From an uncultured Aquimarina sp. (GTDB lineage: Bacteria; Bacteroidota; Bacteroidia; Flavobacteriales; Flavobacteriaceae), in the NCBI RefSeq assembly GCF_947500065.1, contig NZ_CANMQT010000022.1, positions 1 to 37,264 on the forward strand: 37,264 bases of DNA, given 5' to 3'. The notes beneath the pieces are model-generated. The model was given only the letters and a program-made list of their open reading frames with translations, was not told where the DNA came from and ran no database searches. This document shows, one piece after another, positions 23,197-31,226 of this stretch (position 1 is the stretch's first letter; each line of letters begins with the position of its first letter). The position numbers and the translations under genes were made by a program.

Positions 23197-24547
23197 AATT
23201 TCTTCTATTAGATTCATCCATATACTTTCTGATTTTTTTCTTCTCCCAGTCTTTACCAAATATTGGGTGATGATCAAATGCTTCGGAATAATGAAAAAGT
23301 AAACCTAATCCCCATCCAGCCATTGGAAAAATAAACCAAGGCAAACTAAAACCGGTAGTTCTGTAATTGATAAATATTAAGAATGGGATAACAATACAAT
23401 AAGCAGTTAGACTTCCGTAGAACTCCTTCATTTTTTTTACTCTATCCTTAGCTCTTTTATATTTTAAGTCCTTTACAATTTCTATATTTTGTGATGTTGT
23501 CATATCGATTGATGTTATTTTTTTTGTTAATATTGGAAGCTTTGCAACAAAAGTTGTTTCTGTTTTGTATACAGAGAACTCCCTTTTGGTAAGTAATCCG
23601 TATCGTTGCTTTACATTTCCTAAACCTACACCGCTACTTTGTTTTATTACTTCTTTATGCTGTAGGTTGTTCTCTACAATTAGAAAACTATCATCTTCAT
23701 AAATTTTAATATGTAGGGGTCTGTCTGGCATGACCACATTATGTTTTATAGTATTCTCTAATAAAATTTGCAACGATAGAGGAACTACTTTTGCTTCTGG
23801 ATTAGAGGCGGATTCAGGCATTTCAAAAATGATACTATCTTCAAACCTTAGTTTTAATAAGGTCATATAGGTTTTAGCAAATTTTAATTCCTCATCTATA
23901 GTTACTAATTCTTTATCTTTTTGTTCTAGAACATATCGGTAAACTTTTGATAACGATGTGGTAAACTTTTGAGCCATTCTAGGGTTTTCATCAATTAATG
24001 ATGTCAACACATTTAAACTATTAAACAAAAAATGCGGATCTAATTGATTCTTTAAAGCTGCAAATTTTGCAGATGCCGTTCCAGCAATTATTTTTTGTTC
24101 AGTTACCTTTGATTCTTGCCTGTGTTTCCAATAGAAAGCTCCATAAAACATAAATGTAAGTACCGTTGCGATAGATAAAGAAACCAGGTAATATTGAGGT
24201 CTTTCTGCATTTAGAAATTCGAACAAGCTCTTTTCATATATAAATATGTTATAAAATAATCGTACAATAAAGATTGCAATAACCGATACTGCGGTTGCCA
24301 GAATAATGTTTATGGTTAAATTTTTTATTGAATAAAATTTTTCTTTGCATTTTTTTCTTCGAAATATAAAAAGGTATACATTGGCTAAATAAATAAAGAT
24401 TGAGAACACAATATTCTCCAGATAGTTATTTAGCAATTTACGGTCGAAATTTATCTCAGTTCCCTGGAAATAATATACGATGAGAAACGCGATAAAAATT
24501 CCTGTTCCGATTAAGATTCCTTTTCCTATTTCTTTAAAAATGTTCAT
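23189..24547 (-). CDS. LytS-type sensor histidine kinase with C-terminal 2TM domain
   Basis: 452 aa. Four transmembrane helices (about 10-28, 44-62, 78-102, 118-138), then a His_kinase domain with the phospho-acceptor in LKNQLDPHFLFNSLNVL (His172), N-box LLENTIKHN (262-270) and a short G-box GVGLGN (306-311); HATPase part to about 340. A linker leads to a complete 2TM domain (about 360-446: YKRAKDRVKKMKEFYGSL, WGLGLLFHYSEAF, GKDWEKKKIRKYMDE), the module also found alone in the five genes that follow. The regulator partner is probably the LytTR protein at 19057. The gene starts 6 bases after the TPR-like gene, same operon. No extracellular ligand domain is seen. Confidence 0.95.
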   Translation of the reverse strand: MNIFKEIGKGILIGTGIFIAFLIVYYFQGTEINFDRKLLNNYLENIVFSIFIYLANVYLFIFRRKKCKEKFYSIKNLTINIILATAVSVIAIFIVRLFYNIFIYEKSLFEFLNAERPQYYLVSLSIATVLTFMFYGAFYWKHRQESKVTEQKIIAGTASAKFAALKNQLDPHFLFNSLNVLTSLIDENPRMAQKFTTSLSKVYRYVLEQKDKELVTIDEELKFAKTYMTLLKLRFEDSIIFEMPESASNPEAKVVPLSLQILLENTIKHNVVMPDRPLHIKIYEDDSFLIVENNLQHKEVIKQSSGVGLGNVKQRYGLLTKREFSVYKTETTFVAKLPILTKKITSIDMTTSQNIEIVKDLKYKRAKDRVKKMKEFYGSLTAYCIVIPFLIFINYRTTGFSLPWFIFPMAGWGLGLLFHYSEAFDHHPIFGKDWEKKKIRKYMDESNRRNYE

Positions 24548-24553
24548 TAAGTC

Positions 24554-25174
24554 TTATTTACAATTCTGTTGTATTCTTGCTACCTGATCCTTTCCCCAAT
24601 CTGGATAAAAAGGTGTGGTAGGTGATTCTTTTTCAAAGTACAAGATAGCTTTTTCTATTTCAGGACAAAAGGCTTTTGGGTCTTTACCCCAGAATTTTGC
24701 GGCTCCCATTTGCCAATCTGCGTGATATAATATTGCTCTTGGATTCTCTGGTTCCAGAGTTTTAGCTTTTTGATATAATTCTTCTACTTTACCAGAATGC
24801 GTCATTCCGTATTTAGCACCGTCATATACTACGTAGGCAGTGTTTAACATTGCTTCCATAATCATAATTTCTGCATTGTCTTTAGAAAAAGTTTTAGCTT
24901 CATTTAAATAATTCTGTGCTTTCACTAAACGAGATTCAATTTCCTCGGCATCTTTAGTATTAAAAGTCTTTACAATATGTATTTGTGCAGCATAATAATA
25001 CGGAAGCCAGTTTTCTTTTTCTGCTTTACCAATTCGTTCAAACAAATTAGCAGCTTCATCGTTTTTTTGATTTCCCCATAGCTCAAAAGCTTTGCCCATA
25101 CCTTTTTCATAAGCCGCTTGAGAAGTTGCTGTGGTAATTGTGAAAAAGGAAAGTATGATAATAATTGTTTTCAT
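24554..25174 (-). CDS. periplasmic TPR-like protein, first gene of the kinase/2TM operon
   Basis: 206 aa. Signal peptide 1-19 (SFFTITTATSQA). The rest is helical and repeat-like: YEKGMGKAFELWGNQKNDEA, NWLPYYYAAQIHI, AQNYLNEAKTFSKDNAEIM, VEELYQKAKTLEPENPRAIL, ILYFEKE. These are TPR-type pairs. A single Cys pair, Cys169 and Cys205, is possible. It lies 6 bases from the kinase start and so shares its transcript. It may be a periplasmic partner of the kinase or of the TonB receptor encoded just upstream; this is inference. A direct-repeat site matching LytTR operators lies 120-149 bases before its ATG. Confidence 0.85.
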   Translation of the reverse strand: MKTIIIILSFFTITTATSQAAYEKGMGKAFELWGNQKNDEAANLFERIGKAEKENWLPYYYAAQIHIVKTFNTKDAEEIESRLVKAQNYLNEAKTFSKDNAEIMIMEAMLNTAYVVYDGAKYGMTHSGKVEELYQKAKTLEPENPRAILYHADWQMGAAKFWGKDPKAFCPEIEKAILYFEKESPTTPFYPDWGKDQVARIQQNCK

Positions 25175-25293
25175 TTGTTGTGGTTTTTAAGGTTATGTCT
25201 ATTTGTTGATTACACTTCGAATCAGTGTGATAACTATTTTTGTTTTACAGTATAAAGATCCTTTAATACTGCATCTTTTGGAATTAAATCTTA

Positions 25294-25323
25294 CTGAATT
25301 GTAGTTTTTGTATACCGAATTGT
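25294..25323 (-). promoter_or_regulatory. candidate LytTR operator upstream of the kinase/2TM operon
   Basis: The minus strand reads ACAATTCGG, 12 bases, ACAATTCAG: two 9-base repeats with one difference, start-to-start 21 bp. The LytTR consensus is [TA][AC][CA]GTTN[AG][TG] repeated with 12-13 bases between; both halves match except the G (A here). It lies directly after the TonB receptor stop, 120-149 bases before the ATG at 25174. Confidence 0.55.
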
Positions 25324-25324
25324 A

Positions 25325-27478
25325 TTACAAATTATCCAGTTGGTTATCTTTTTTATTATCACTGATAGTCCAGAAGAATCCAACGATAAAAAAGCGATCT
25401 GCAGTTGGTCTAATTGCGCGTCTGGCAAAGTTTCCGTTTACATTAGGTGTATTAGCATATTGATAATTAAATACATTATCAAAACCTAGTACGTTAGATA
25501 CAGATACAAACAAGATCTTCTGTTGACTAATTAGATAAGCCCAACTCATATTCAAAGAATTAAAAGTCCTAGTTTTTTTGCCTAAAAAGGTATTGGTGTT
25601 TGGATCATTATAAGGACGACCTGATGCAAAATTATAGGTAGCGCTGATTAATGATTTCCAATCCTGAGCCCAATATTTTCCTACTAGAGATAGATTATGT
25701 TTTGCAGCAAAATTAGGTGTGGCCCGCTCAGGGTAATTTCTATAATTTCTTTTGGTATCCAAATAAGAATAACTTGCCCAATATTCAAAGTTCTTGATAG
25801 ATTTGTTATCTCTCCAATAAAGATCCAATCCTGCAGCATATCCATCGCCATTACTATTGTAGGCACTACCAAATTCTGGTCGTTCAGTATCAAATTTCAC
25901 CAGGCGATCGTAACTTTTGTAATATCCTTCTGCTCTTAAGGTTCTCCCATTGTTTTGATATAGGTAGTTAAGAATATAATGGGATGATTTTTCTGGATCT
26001 AAAGAGTTGTTATATTTAAGAACTTCTTGTTGAGGAGCTTGATAAAAATCTCCATAAGCCAGCGATATTTGAGATGTTGAGGCGATTTTATAAGCCAATG
26101 AAGCTCTTGGGGAAACTTTTGTGAAATCTAATAGCACATTATGCGTAGCTCGTATTCCTACCTGCATGGCAAGTTTCTTATTGAAAAATATACTAGCTTC
26201 AGAAAAAGCGGCAGTACTATTGTTATTAAAACCGCTTTGAAAACTTCCAAAGGAATTATCAGTAGCTTCTTCTTTAAAATCTCCAATAAATTGTTCTGCA
26301 CCAAAACTTAGTTTGAAACGATTGCTAAATCTTTTCCTTAGTTTTACTTTTAGATGAGCCGCATTGTCGTCATTATCAACATTGGTTTCTATAATTTTTA
26401 TGTCATTGTGATCATTAGCAAAACTTGCTCCAGTGGTTAATGTCCAATCATTTCCTAAATCACCTTTGTAAGAAGCATTGAGATATAAGTTTCTGTTTTT
26501 AAGGCCAAAATTAATACCTTCGGCTACGTTTATATCTTCCTGGATTAATTCGAAATCTGTATAATTAAGCCCTCCATATAATTTAAATAATCCATTATTA
26601 AATTGATGTCTATAAACTGCTTCGCCAGAAAAAGATTCAAACGGTTTTATCCAATCTACACGTTGAGATATTAGTTCCTGATATGGTTTTAAATTCAGAT
26701 AGAATGCGTTGATGCTTAAAGAATTCTTTTTCCATTTTTGTGTATTTCCAACACCAAGACCAACACTAATAAAAGATAGATCTGTTTTTTCCTGTTCTGG
26801 CTCATCGATGGTGTTTAATAATAAAACACTAGATAAAGCATCACCATATTCTGCGGAATACCCTCCTGTAGAAAAATTAGTTCCTTTAAATAAGAAAGGG
26901 GAGAAGCGACCACGAGTTGGAATATTATTAGCGGTTGCCGAAAAAGGTTGAAAAACCCGAAGTCCATCAATATATACATTAGCCTCATTAGCATCGCCAC
27001 CTCTCACAAAAAGTCTACCATCTTCTGCAACGGTAGATGTACCTGGTAATGTTTGGAACGCTCCTATATAATCTCCAGCTGCTCCAGCGGTTGTAACAAT
27101 ATCTAATGGAGTTAATACAGACGTTTTACTGTTGTCACCAGCAGAGAAGGTACCTGCGTTAAGAATAACACTGCCTAGAGAATTGACGTCCTCTTTCAAT
27201 GCTATTTTTAGATTTTTCATTTCAGTTACGGAAGCAGTTAATAAATAGGTGTCAAAAGAAAGAAAAGAAACAACTAAAGTTTGTTCACCAGTTTCGGAAG
27301 TAGTAAAAGAAAAAGTTCCGTCATCTGTAGATGATGCACCGTCATAGGTTCCTTCTAAATAAATATTGGCACCGGGAATAGGAACTCCAGATGGTTCCGT
27401 AACAACTCCTGAAATTGTGATTTGAGCTTGTATGAATACTGTGGTGAAAAATAAGATTGTGGTTAGTAATGATTTCAT
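25325..27478 (-). CDS. TonB-dependent outer-membrane receptor with CarboxypepD_reg-like domain
   Basis: 717 aa. Signal peptide 1-18; a CarboxypepD_reg-like domain (about 20-95, ISGVVTEPSGVPIPGANIYL); a plug domain (about 115-225) with RLFVRGGDANEANVYIDG and GGYSAEYGDALS; then a beta-barrel rich in aromatic strands up to the C-terminal FFIVGFFW strand. It imports an unknown ligand in the TonB/ExbBD mode. There is no SusD neighbour, so it is not a typical polysaccharide locus. It has a separate LytTR-like operator upstream (27551-27580) and lies next to the kinase operon and to the divergent GLPGLI gene; metal or small-peptide uptake is a guess. Confidence 0.94.
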   Translation of the reverse strand: MKSLLTTILFFTTVFIQAQITISGVVTEPSGVPIPGANIYLEGTYDGASSTDDGTFSFTTSETGEQTLVVSFLSFDTYLLTASVTEMKNLKIALKEDVNSLGSVILNAGTFSAGDNSKTSVLTPLDIVTTAGAAGDYIGAFQTLPGTSTVAEDGRLFVRGGDANEANVYIDGLRVFQPFSATANNIPTRGRFSPFLFKGTNFSTGGYSAEYGDALSSVLLLNTIDEPEQEKTDLSFISVGLGVGNTQKWKKNSLSINAFYLNLKPYQELISQRVDWIKPFESFSGEAVYRHQFNNGLFKLYGGLNYTDFELIQEDINVAEGINFGLKNRNLYLNASYKGDLGNDWTLTTGASFANDHNDIKIIETNVDNDDNAAHLKVKLRKRFSNRFKLSFGAEQFIGDFKEEATDNSFGSFQSGFNNNSTAAFSEASIFFNKKLAMQVGIRATHNVLLDFTKVSPRASLAYKIASTSQISLAYGDFYQAPQQEVLKYNNSLDPEKSSHYILNYLYQNNGRTLRAEGYYKSYDRLVKFDTERPEFGSAYNSNGDGYAAGLDLYWRDNKSIKNFEYWASYSYLDTKRNYRNYPERATPNFAAKHNLSLVGKYWAQDWKSLISATYNFASGRPYNDPNTNTFLGKKTRTFNSLNMSWAYLISQQKILFVSVSNVLGFDNVFNYQYANTPNVNGNFARRAIRPTADRFFIVGFFWTISDNKKDNQLDNL

Positions 27479-27550
27479 CTGTTCGTTTTATGATTTTTGA
27501 TTGATGACTCAAAAATGATGTAAAGAATCAGGTTTTAAAATTGAATACTA

Positions 27551-27580
27551 CCGAACTGTAGAAAAATTAGGATGGATTGT
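27551..27580 (-). promoter_or_regulatory. candidate LytTR operator upstream of the TonB receptor
   Basis: The minus strand reads ACAATCCAT, 12 bases, ACAGTTCGG, start-to-start 21 bp. The second half matches the LytTR consensus at all nine positions and the first half at seven. It lies 73-102 bases upstream of the receptor ATG and about 100 bases from the divergent GLPGLI start. Confidence 0.5.
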
Positions 27581-27611
27581 GATAGTCGTATAAATCGATG
27601 AATTTTAAAAT

Positions 27612-27654
27612 AAACTAAGAAGTTAGTTGAATGATTCAACTAATTTCTTAGTTT
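27612..27654. promoter_or_regulatory. 20-bp near-perfect hairpin before the GLPGLI gene
   Basis: The arms aaactaagaagttagttgaa (27612-27631) and ttcaactaatttcttagttt (27635-27654) pair at 19 of 20 positions plus one G-U, loop 3. It is 24 bases upstream of the GLPGLI ATG and has only a short T run after it. It may be an attenuator, an RNA stability element, or a dyad operator. Confidence 0.7.
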
Positions 27655-27678
27655 TATGCTTTACAACCAATAAAAGAT

Positions 27679-28542
27679 ATGAAAACTGTACTAATAATAG
27701 CTATTGCCTTGATTTCATTTGCTGCGAAAAGTCAGGAGATTACCGTTTTTTATAAAGAGAAAATGCAACCTGCTCAGGTTTCTACCCGACATGAACCTAT
27801 TGATTTAGAAGAGCTTTCAGAATACAAAGCGGAAATTAGAAAGATAGTGGCTGCAATGAGTGCAGATAAGGATAAGGATTCTACAGAGATTTTTAGAAAA
27901 ATGATGCAAGATCAAGCGGATAAAATGTCAGCTCATTCTATGAAAATAGCTAGAAAACCATTAAAAATTCCTACGTATGATTATATCACAGTTTTAAAAA
28001 TTAATCATGAAAAATCTTTGTATTACCCACAAGAGAAGGTTAGTAATGATACCTTATCTGAAACAAGAACTAATAAGAATGGTAGTGAATTCACTAGAGA
28101 ACGTATTAACTATAATAATTCTGAAATTATCTATATCGATCAATCTCAAAACAAAAAGATAAGTGCATTAAAAGTTCATGTGTTTGATAATCGAGGTAGA
28201 TTGTTTTTGATAGAAGAAGTATTAGAAACTCAAGAATGGATATTGACAAAAGAAACAAAAAAGATCGATCAATATGTGTGTTATAAAGCGATACTAAATA
28301 ACTCAGAAAGAAAAGTAGAAGCTTGGTATGCAAAAGAGATTAAGTCAACCAATGGACCTAAAGGATATCATGGGCTGCCTGGACTGATACTCGAATTAAA
28401 AGAAGGAAGGAAAACAATTAGGTTTCATGAAATTAACCTACTTTCTTCGGAATCTATGGATATTAAGCCACCTACAGAAGGAGAAAAGGTAACCAGACAA
28501 GAACTTGAAGATTTACCTTCAAAATTATTTAATCAGTATTAA
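27679..28542 (+). CDS. GLPGLI family protein
   Basis: 287 aa secreted protein. Signal peptide 1-19 (LISFAAKSQ), an N-terminal helical stretch (about 40-90) rich in Lys/Glu/Met, then the beta-rich part with the family signature GYHGLPGLILEL (229-240) preceded by VEAWYAKEI. GLPGLI proteins have no proven activity; they often lie next to TonB receptors, as here, where the genes are divergent and 200 bases apart. The gap contains a LytTR-like site and a strong hairpin, so shared control is possible. Start ATG. Confidence 0.9.
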   Translation: MKTVLIIAIALISFAAKSQEITVFYKEKMQPAQVSTRHEPIDLEELSEYKAEIRKIVAAMSADKDKDSTEIFRKMMQDQADKMSAHSMKIARKPLKIPTYDYITVLKINHEKSLYYPQEKVSNDTLSETRTNKNGSEFTRERINYNNSEIIYIDQSQNKKISALKVHVFDNRGRLFLIEEVLETQEWILTKETKKIDQYVCYKAILNNSERKVEAWYAKEIKSTNGPKGYHGLPGLILELKEGRKTIRFHEINLLSSESMDIKPPTEGEKVTRQELEDLPSKLFNQY

Positions 28543-28557
28543 AACTAAGCGTCATTA

Positions 28558-29856
28558 TTAAACTCTTTCTACTTCATTCTCTTCCTTATTCTTAAATGGT
28601 CTTACAATCAACCTAGCAGCTTTATCATAATTGATATAGTTATACGTCCAGTTAAAGAAAGTTACAAAGCGATTTCTAAACCCTACTAAAAACCAAAGGT
28701 GAATAAACATCCAAACAAACCATGCAAAGAATCCTCCAAAACGAAATTTACCTAAATCTACAACCGCTTTATTACGACCAATCGTAGCCATGGATCCTTT
28801 ATCAAAATACTTAAAAGGAATCATAGGTTTTCCTTTTAGGTGCAATTTTAGGTTTTTTACTAGGTGACTTCCTTGTTGGATTGCCGGTTGTGCAACCATA
28901 GGATGTCCTTTTGGGTACTCTTTAGTTTGCATCAGAGCAATATCTCCCAGCGCATAAATATCATCATACCCTTCGATTTGGTTAAACTGATTTACCTTAT
29001 ATCGATTGGCTCGTGGTATTAAAGAATCTGCTTGTAACCCTTTTACAGGAGCTCCGGTAACACCAGCTGACCAAATAAAAGTAGCAGTTTTTAGAGATAA
29101 ATTAGTATTTGTGGATACCAGATTAGATTCATAATTTGTTACCTGCGTATTGGTATGAATATGGACTCCCATTTTTTCTAGGAACTTGGTAGCCTTTTCA
29201 GAAGCATGTTCACTCATAGGAGGCAAAACACGATCAGCTCCCTCTATTAGATGAATTTCCATATTACTAAAATCCATATCGGGATAATCTTTTGGAAGTA
29301 CATTTAGCTGAAGTTCTGCGATTCCACCAGCTAATTCTACACCTGTAGGTCCAGCACCAGCTAATACAAAACGCAATAATTCTTTTCTTTTTTCAGGATC
29401 AATAGTAATTACTGCTTGCTCCAGATTTTCTAACATCAGACTTCGTAAATTTAATGCTTGGGGTAGGTTTTTCATCCGCATAGCATTTTTTTCTATAGTC
29501 TCATTCCCAAAGAAATTAGTACGAGCACCTGTTGCAATTACTAAATAATCATAAGTAACACTTCCGATAGGGGTATGTACTTCTTTAGTTTTAGGATCTA
29601 TAGACTCAACCTCCGTCATCCTGAAATATGTATTCTTACCTCGTTTTACGATTTTTCGTAATGGATATGCAATAGAATCTGGTTCTAAAGAAGAAGTAGA
29701 AACTTGATATAATAAAGGTTGAAATGTGTGGTAATTATGTCTGTCTAATAGGATGAGTTGTACATTTTCTTTTACCATTTTTCTGGCAAGCGCAACTCCT
29801 GCAAAACCACCTCCGATAATCACTAATCTTGGTAAATTAGTATAAGGAATATTCAT
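28558..29856 (-). CDS. ndh: type II NADH dehydrogenase (NDH-2)
   Basis: 432 aa flavoprotein. FAD-binding GGGFAG (15-20), conserved NYHTFQPLLYQVST (42-55), the second dinucleotide fold AGAGPTGVELAG (about 165-176) for NADH, and the FAD motif YALGDIAL (about 304). The C-terminal FFAWFVWMFIHLWFLVGFRN forms the membrane anchor. The reaction is NADH oxidation with transfer of electrons to quinone without proton pumping, on the cytoplasmic face of the inner membrane. A single gene on the minus strand, converging with the GLPGLI gene; a TAnnTTTG element lies 18 bases before the ATG. Confidence 0.93.
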   Translation of the reverse strand: MNIPYTNLPRLVIIGGGFAGVALARKMVKENVQLILLDRHNYHTFQPLLYQVSTSSLEPDSIAYPLRKIVKRGKNTYFRMTEVESIDPKTKEVHTPIGSVTYDYLVIATGARTNFFGNETIEKNAMRMKNLPQALNLRSLMLENLEQAVITIDPEKRKELLRFVLAGAGPTGVELAGGIAELQLNVLPKDYPDMDFSNMEIHLIEGADRVLPPMSEHASEKATKFLEKMGVHIHTNTQVTNYESNLVSTNTNLSLKTATFIWSAGVTGAPVKGLQADSLIPRANRYKVNQFNQIEGYDDIYALGDIALMQTKEYPKGHPMVAQPAIQQGSHLVKNLKLHLKGKPMIPFKYFDKGSMATIGRNKAVVDLGKFRFGGFFAWFVWMFIHLWFLVGFRNRFVTFFNWTYNYINYDKAARLIVRPFKNKEENEVERV

Positions 29857-29874
29857 AAATAAAATCTTCTTTCA

Positions 29875-29882
29875 CAAAGATA
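29875..29882 (-). promoter_or_regulatory. TAnnTTTG promoter -7 element of the NDH-2 gene
   Basis: The minus strand reads TATCTTTG, 18 bases before the ATG. A TTTG lies 25 bases further upstream (CAAA at 29908-29911), slightly more than the usual -33 spacing. Confidence 0.45.
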
Positions 29883-30064
29883 AAATGATAATATTAGATA
29901 CGCTATACAAAATTTATTTTTGTTAAATTTTAATGAGAAACTTGTTGATTATCAAATGATAAAATCTATGGCTTTTGAGAAAAAACACTTAAGAATGAAA
30001 AAATTAATTTCTATTATGTAACGGATTCGTTTTATTATCTACTTATAAGGTGTAACTAACTAAA

Positions 30065-30559
30065 GTGAATAAAGAATTAGAACATAGTTTTGTAACGAAT
30101 CTTGAGCAAAATCAAAATATTGTGCACAAGGTCTGTAGGATATATACGAATGATGCAGATTCACATAAAGATTTGTTTCAGGAGATAACTATCCAGTTGT
30201 GGAAGGCATATCCTAAGTTTAGAGGAGATGCTAAATTTAGTACCTGGATGTATAGGGTTTCATTAAATACAGCGATTACCTTATATCGTAAGTCTAAAAG
30301 AAGTATCAAAACTTCGGATTTTGATAGCATGGACTTCAAGATTAAGGCAGAGGAATATGATGATGAGGTAGAACAACAGCTTAAATTAATGTATGCAGCG
30401 GTAAAACAATTGAATGATATTGAGAAAGCACTGGTTTTCTTATATCTGGAAGATAAATCATATAGAGAAATTGCAGAGACAATGGGAATCTCTGAAGTAA
30501 ATGCAAGAGTGAAAATGAACCGAGTGAAAACGAAGTTGAAAAAAATATTAAACCCATAA
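30065..30559 (+). CDS. ECF-type RNA polymerase sigma factor
   Basis: 164 aa. Sigma region 2 (about 20-80) with DLFQEITIQLWKAYPKFRGD and FSTWMYRVSLNTAI, and region 4 (about 107-160) with LEDKSYREIAETMGISEVNA. No region 3 or extra domain. The start is GTG; no ATG fits the N-terminus. It is followed after 2 bases by a membrane protein gene, the usual place of an anti-sigma factor. The 208-base upstream gap contains no clear promoter. Confidence 0.93.
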   Translation: MNKELEHSFVTNLEQNQNIVHKVCRIYTNDADSHKDLFQEITIQLWKAYPKFRGDAKFSTWMYRVSLNTAITLYRKSKRSIKTSDFDSMDFKIKAEEYDDEVEQQLKLMYAAVKQLNDIEKALVFLYLEDKSYREIAETMGISEVNARVKMNRVKTKLKKILNP

Positions 30560-30561
30560 GT

Positions 30562-31185
30562 ATGGATGAATTAGAATTATTAAAAAAAGACTGGAAGAAA
30601 CAAGAAGAAGGGCTTCCTAAGTTATCATATGATGAGATATATAGAATGATCTTAAAGAAGTCGTCGTCTATAGTAAAATGGATTTTTGTCATAAGTATAT
30701 TGGAGTTTATTTTGTGGGCTTCGATCGATGTCATCGCTCGATTAAGCGGTAAATACCAAGAAGCAGAAACTTTAGGTATGGAAAACTTTTTTATGATCTC
30801 AACGATAATATCTTATGGAGTTTTGGTCTATTTTATAGTGAGATTTTATTTAAATTATAGAAAAATTAAGGTAACCGATTCTGCTAAAGTTTTGATGCAG
30901 AATATTCTTAATACAAGAAAGACGGTTAAATATTATGTCTGGATTAATCTGACTGTTATCGGTTTATTGATAATTTCCACAACCTTATATATGTTGTTTT
31001 TCTCTAATGAACTTGCTGATAGTTTAGATGGTAAGGAGGTTCCGGTAGGACTTATTATAGTAGCTGCCATTGTGATGGCTATTATCTTCGTAGGATTTTT
31101 AGCACTGATATATAGATTAATATATGGGATATTGACCCGAAGGCTTAAACAGAATTATAAAGAACTTCAAAAATTAGAAGTATAA
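30562..31185 (+). CDS. membrane protein paired with the ECF sigma factor, possible anti-sigma factor
   Basis: 207 aa. A cytoplasmic N-terminus of about 38 residues (LLKKDWKKQEEGLPKLSYDE), then four membrane helices (about 40-57, 73-93, 120-142, 155-182) and a basic C-terminal tail. There is no zinc-binding HxxxCxxC motif, so it is not a standard ZAS anti-sigma factor. The 2-base gap to the sigma gene indicates co-translation. It could hold the sigma factor at the membrane; alternatively it is a target or sensor protein of the same operon. No family was recognised with confidence. Confidence 0.8.
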   Translation: MDELELLKKDWKKQEEGLPKLSYDEIYRMILKKSSSIVKWIFVISILEFILWASIDVIARLSGKYQEAETLGMENFFMISTIISYGVLVYFIVRFYLNYRKIKVTDSAKVLMQNILNTRKTVKYYVWINLTVIGLLIISTTLYMLFFSNELADSLDGKEVPVGLIIVAAIVMAIIFVGFLALIYRLIYGILTRRLKQNYKELQKLEV

Positions 31186-31195
31186 TACACTACAT

Positions 31196-31226
31196 AATCC
31201 CTGATAAACGTCAGGGATTTTTTATT
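31196..31226. terminator. rho-independent terminator
   Basis: A 9-bp perfect stem aatccctga/tcagggatt (31196-31204 with 31211-31219), loop taaacg, then a T run. It ends the sigma operon and overlaps the stop of the convergent LETM1-like gene. Confidence 0.87.

Noticed and set aside
23197..23277. Extended N-terminus of the 2TM gene at 22852
   Set aside because: It lies wholly within the end of the kinase gene and has no similarity to the other 2TM proteins, which start close to the KKRV helix.
26709..26951. Plus-strand ORF in the TonB receptor gene
   Set aside because: Opposite-strand shadow of a clearly coding frame, with no signal, motif or leader. The same holds for other antisense frames, for example at 1302, 5691, 14038 and 25697.
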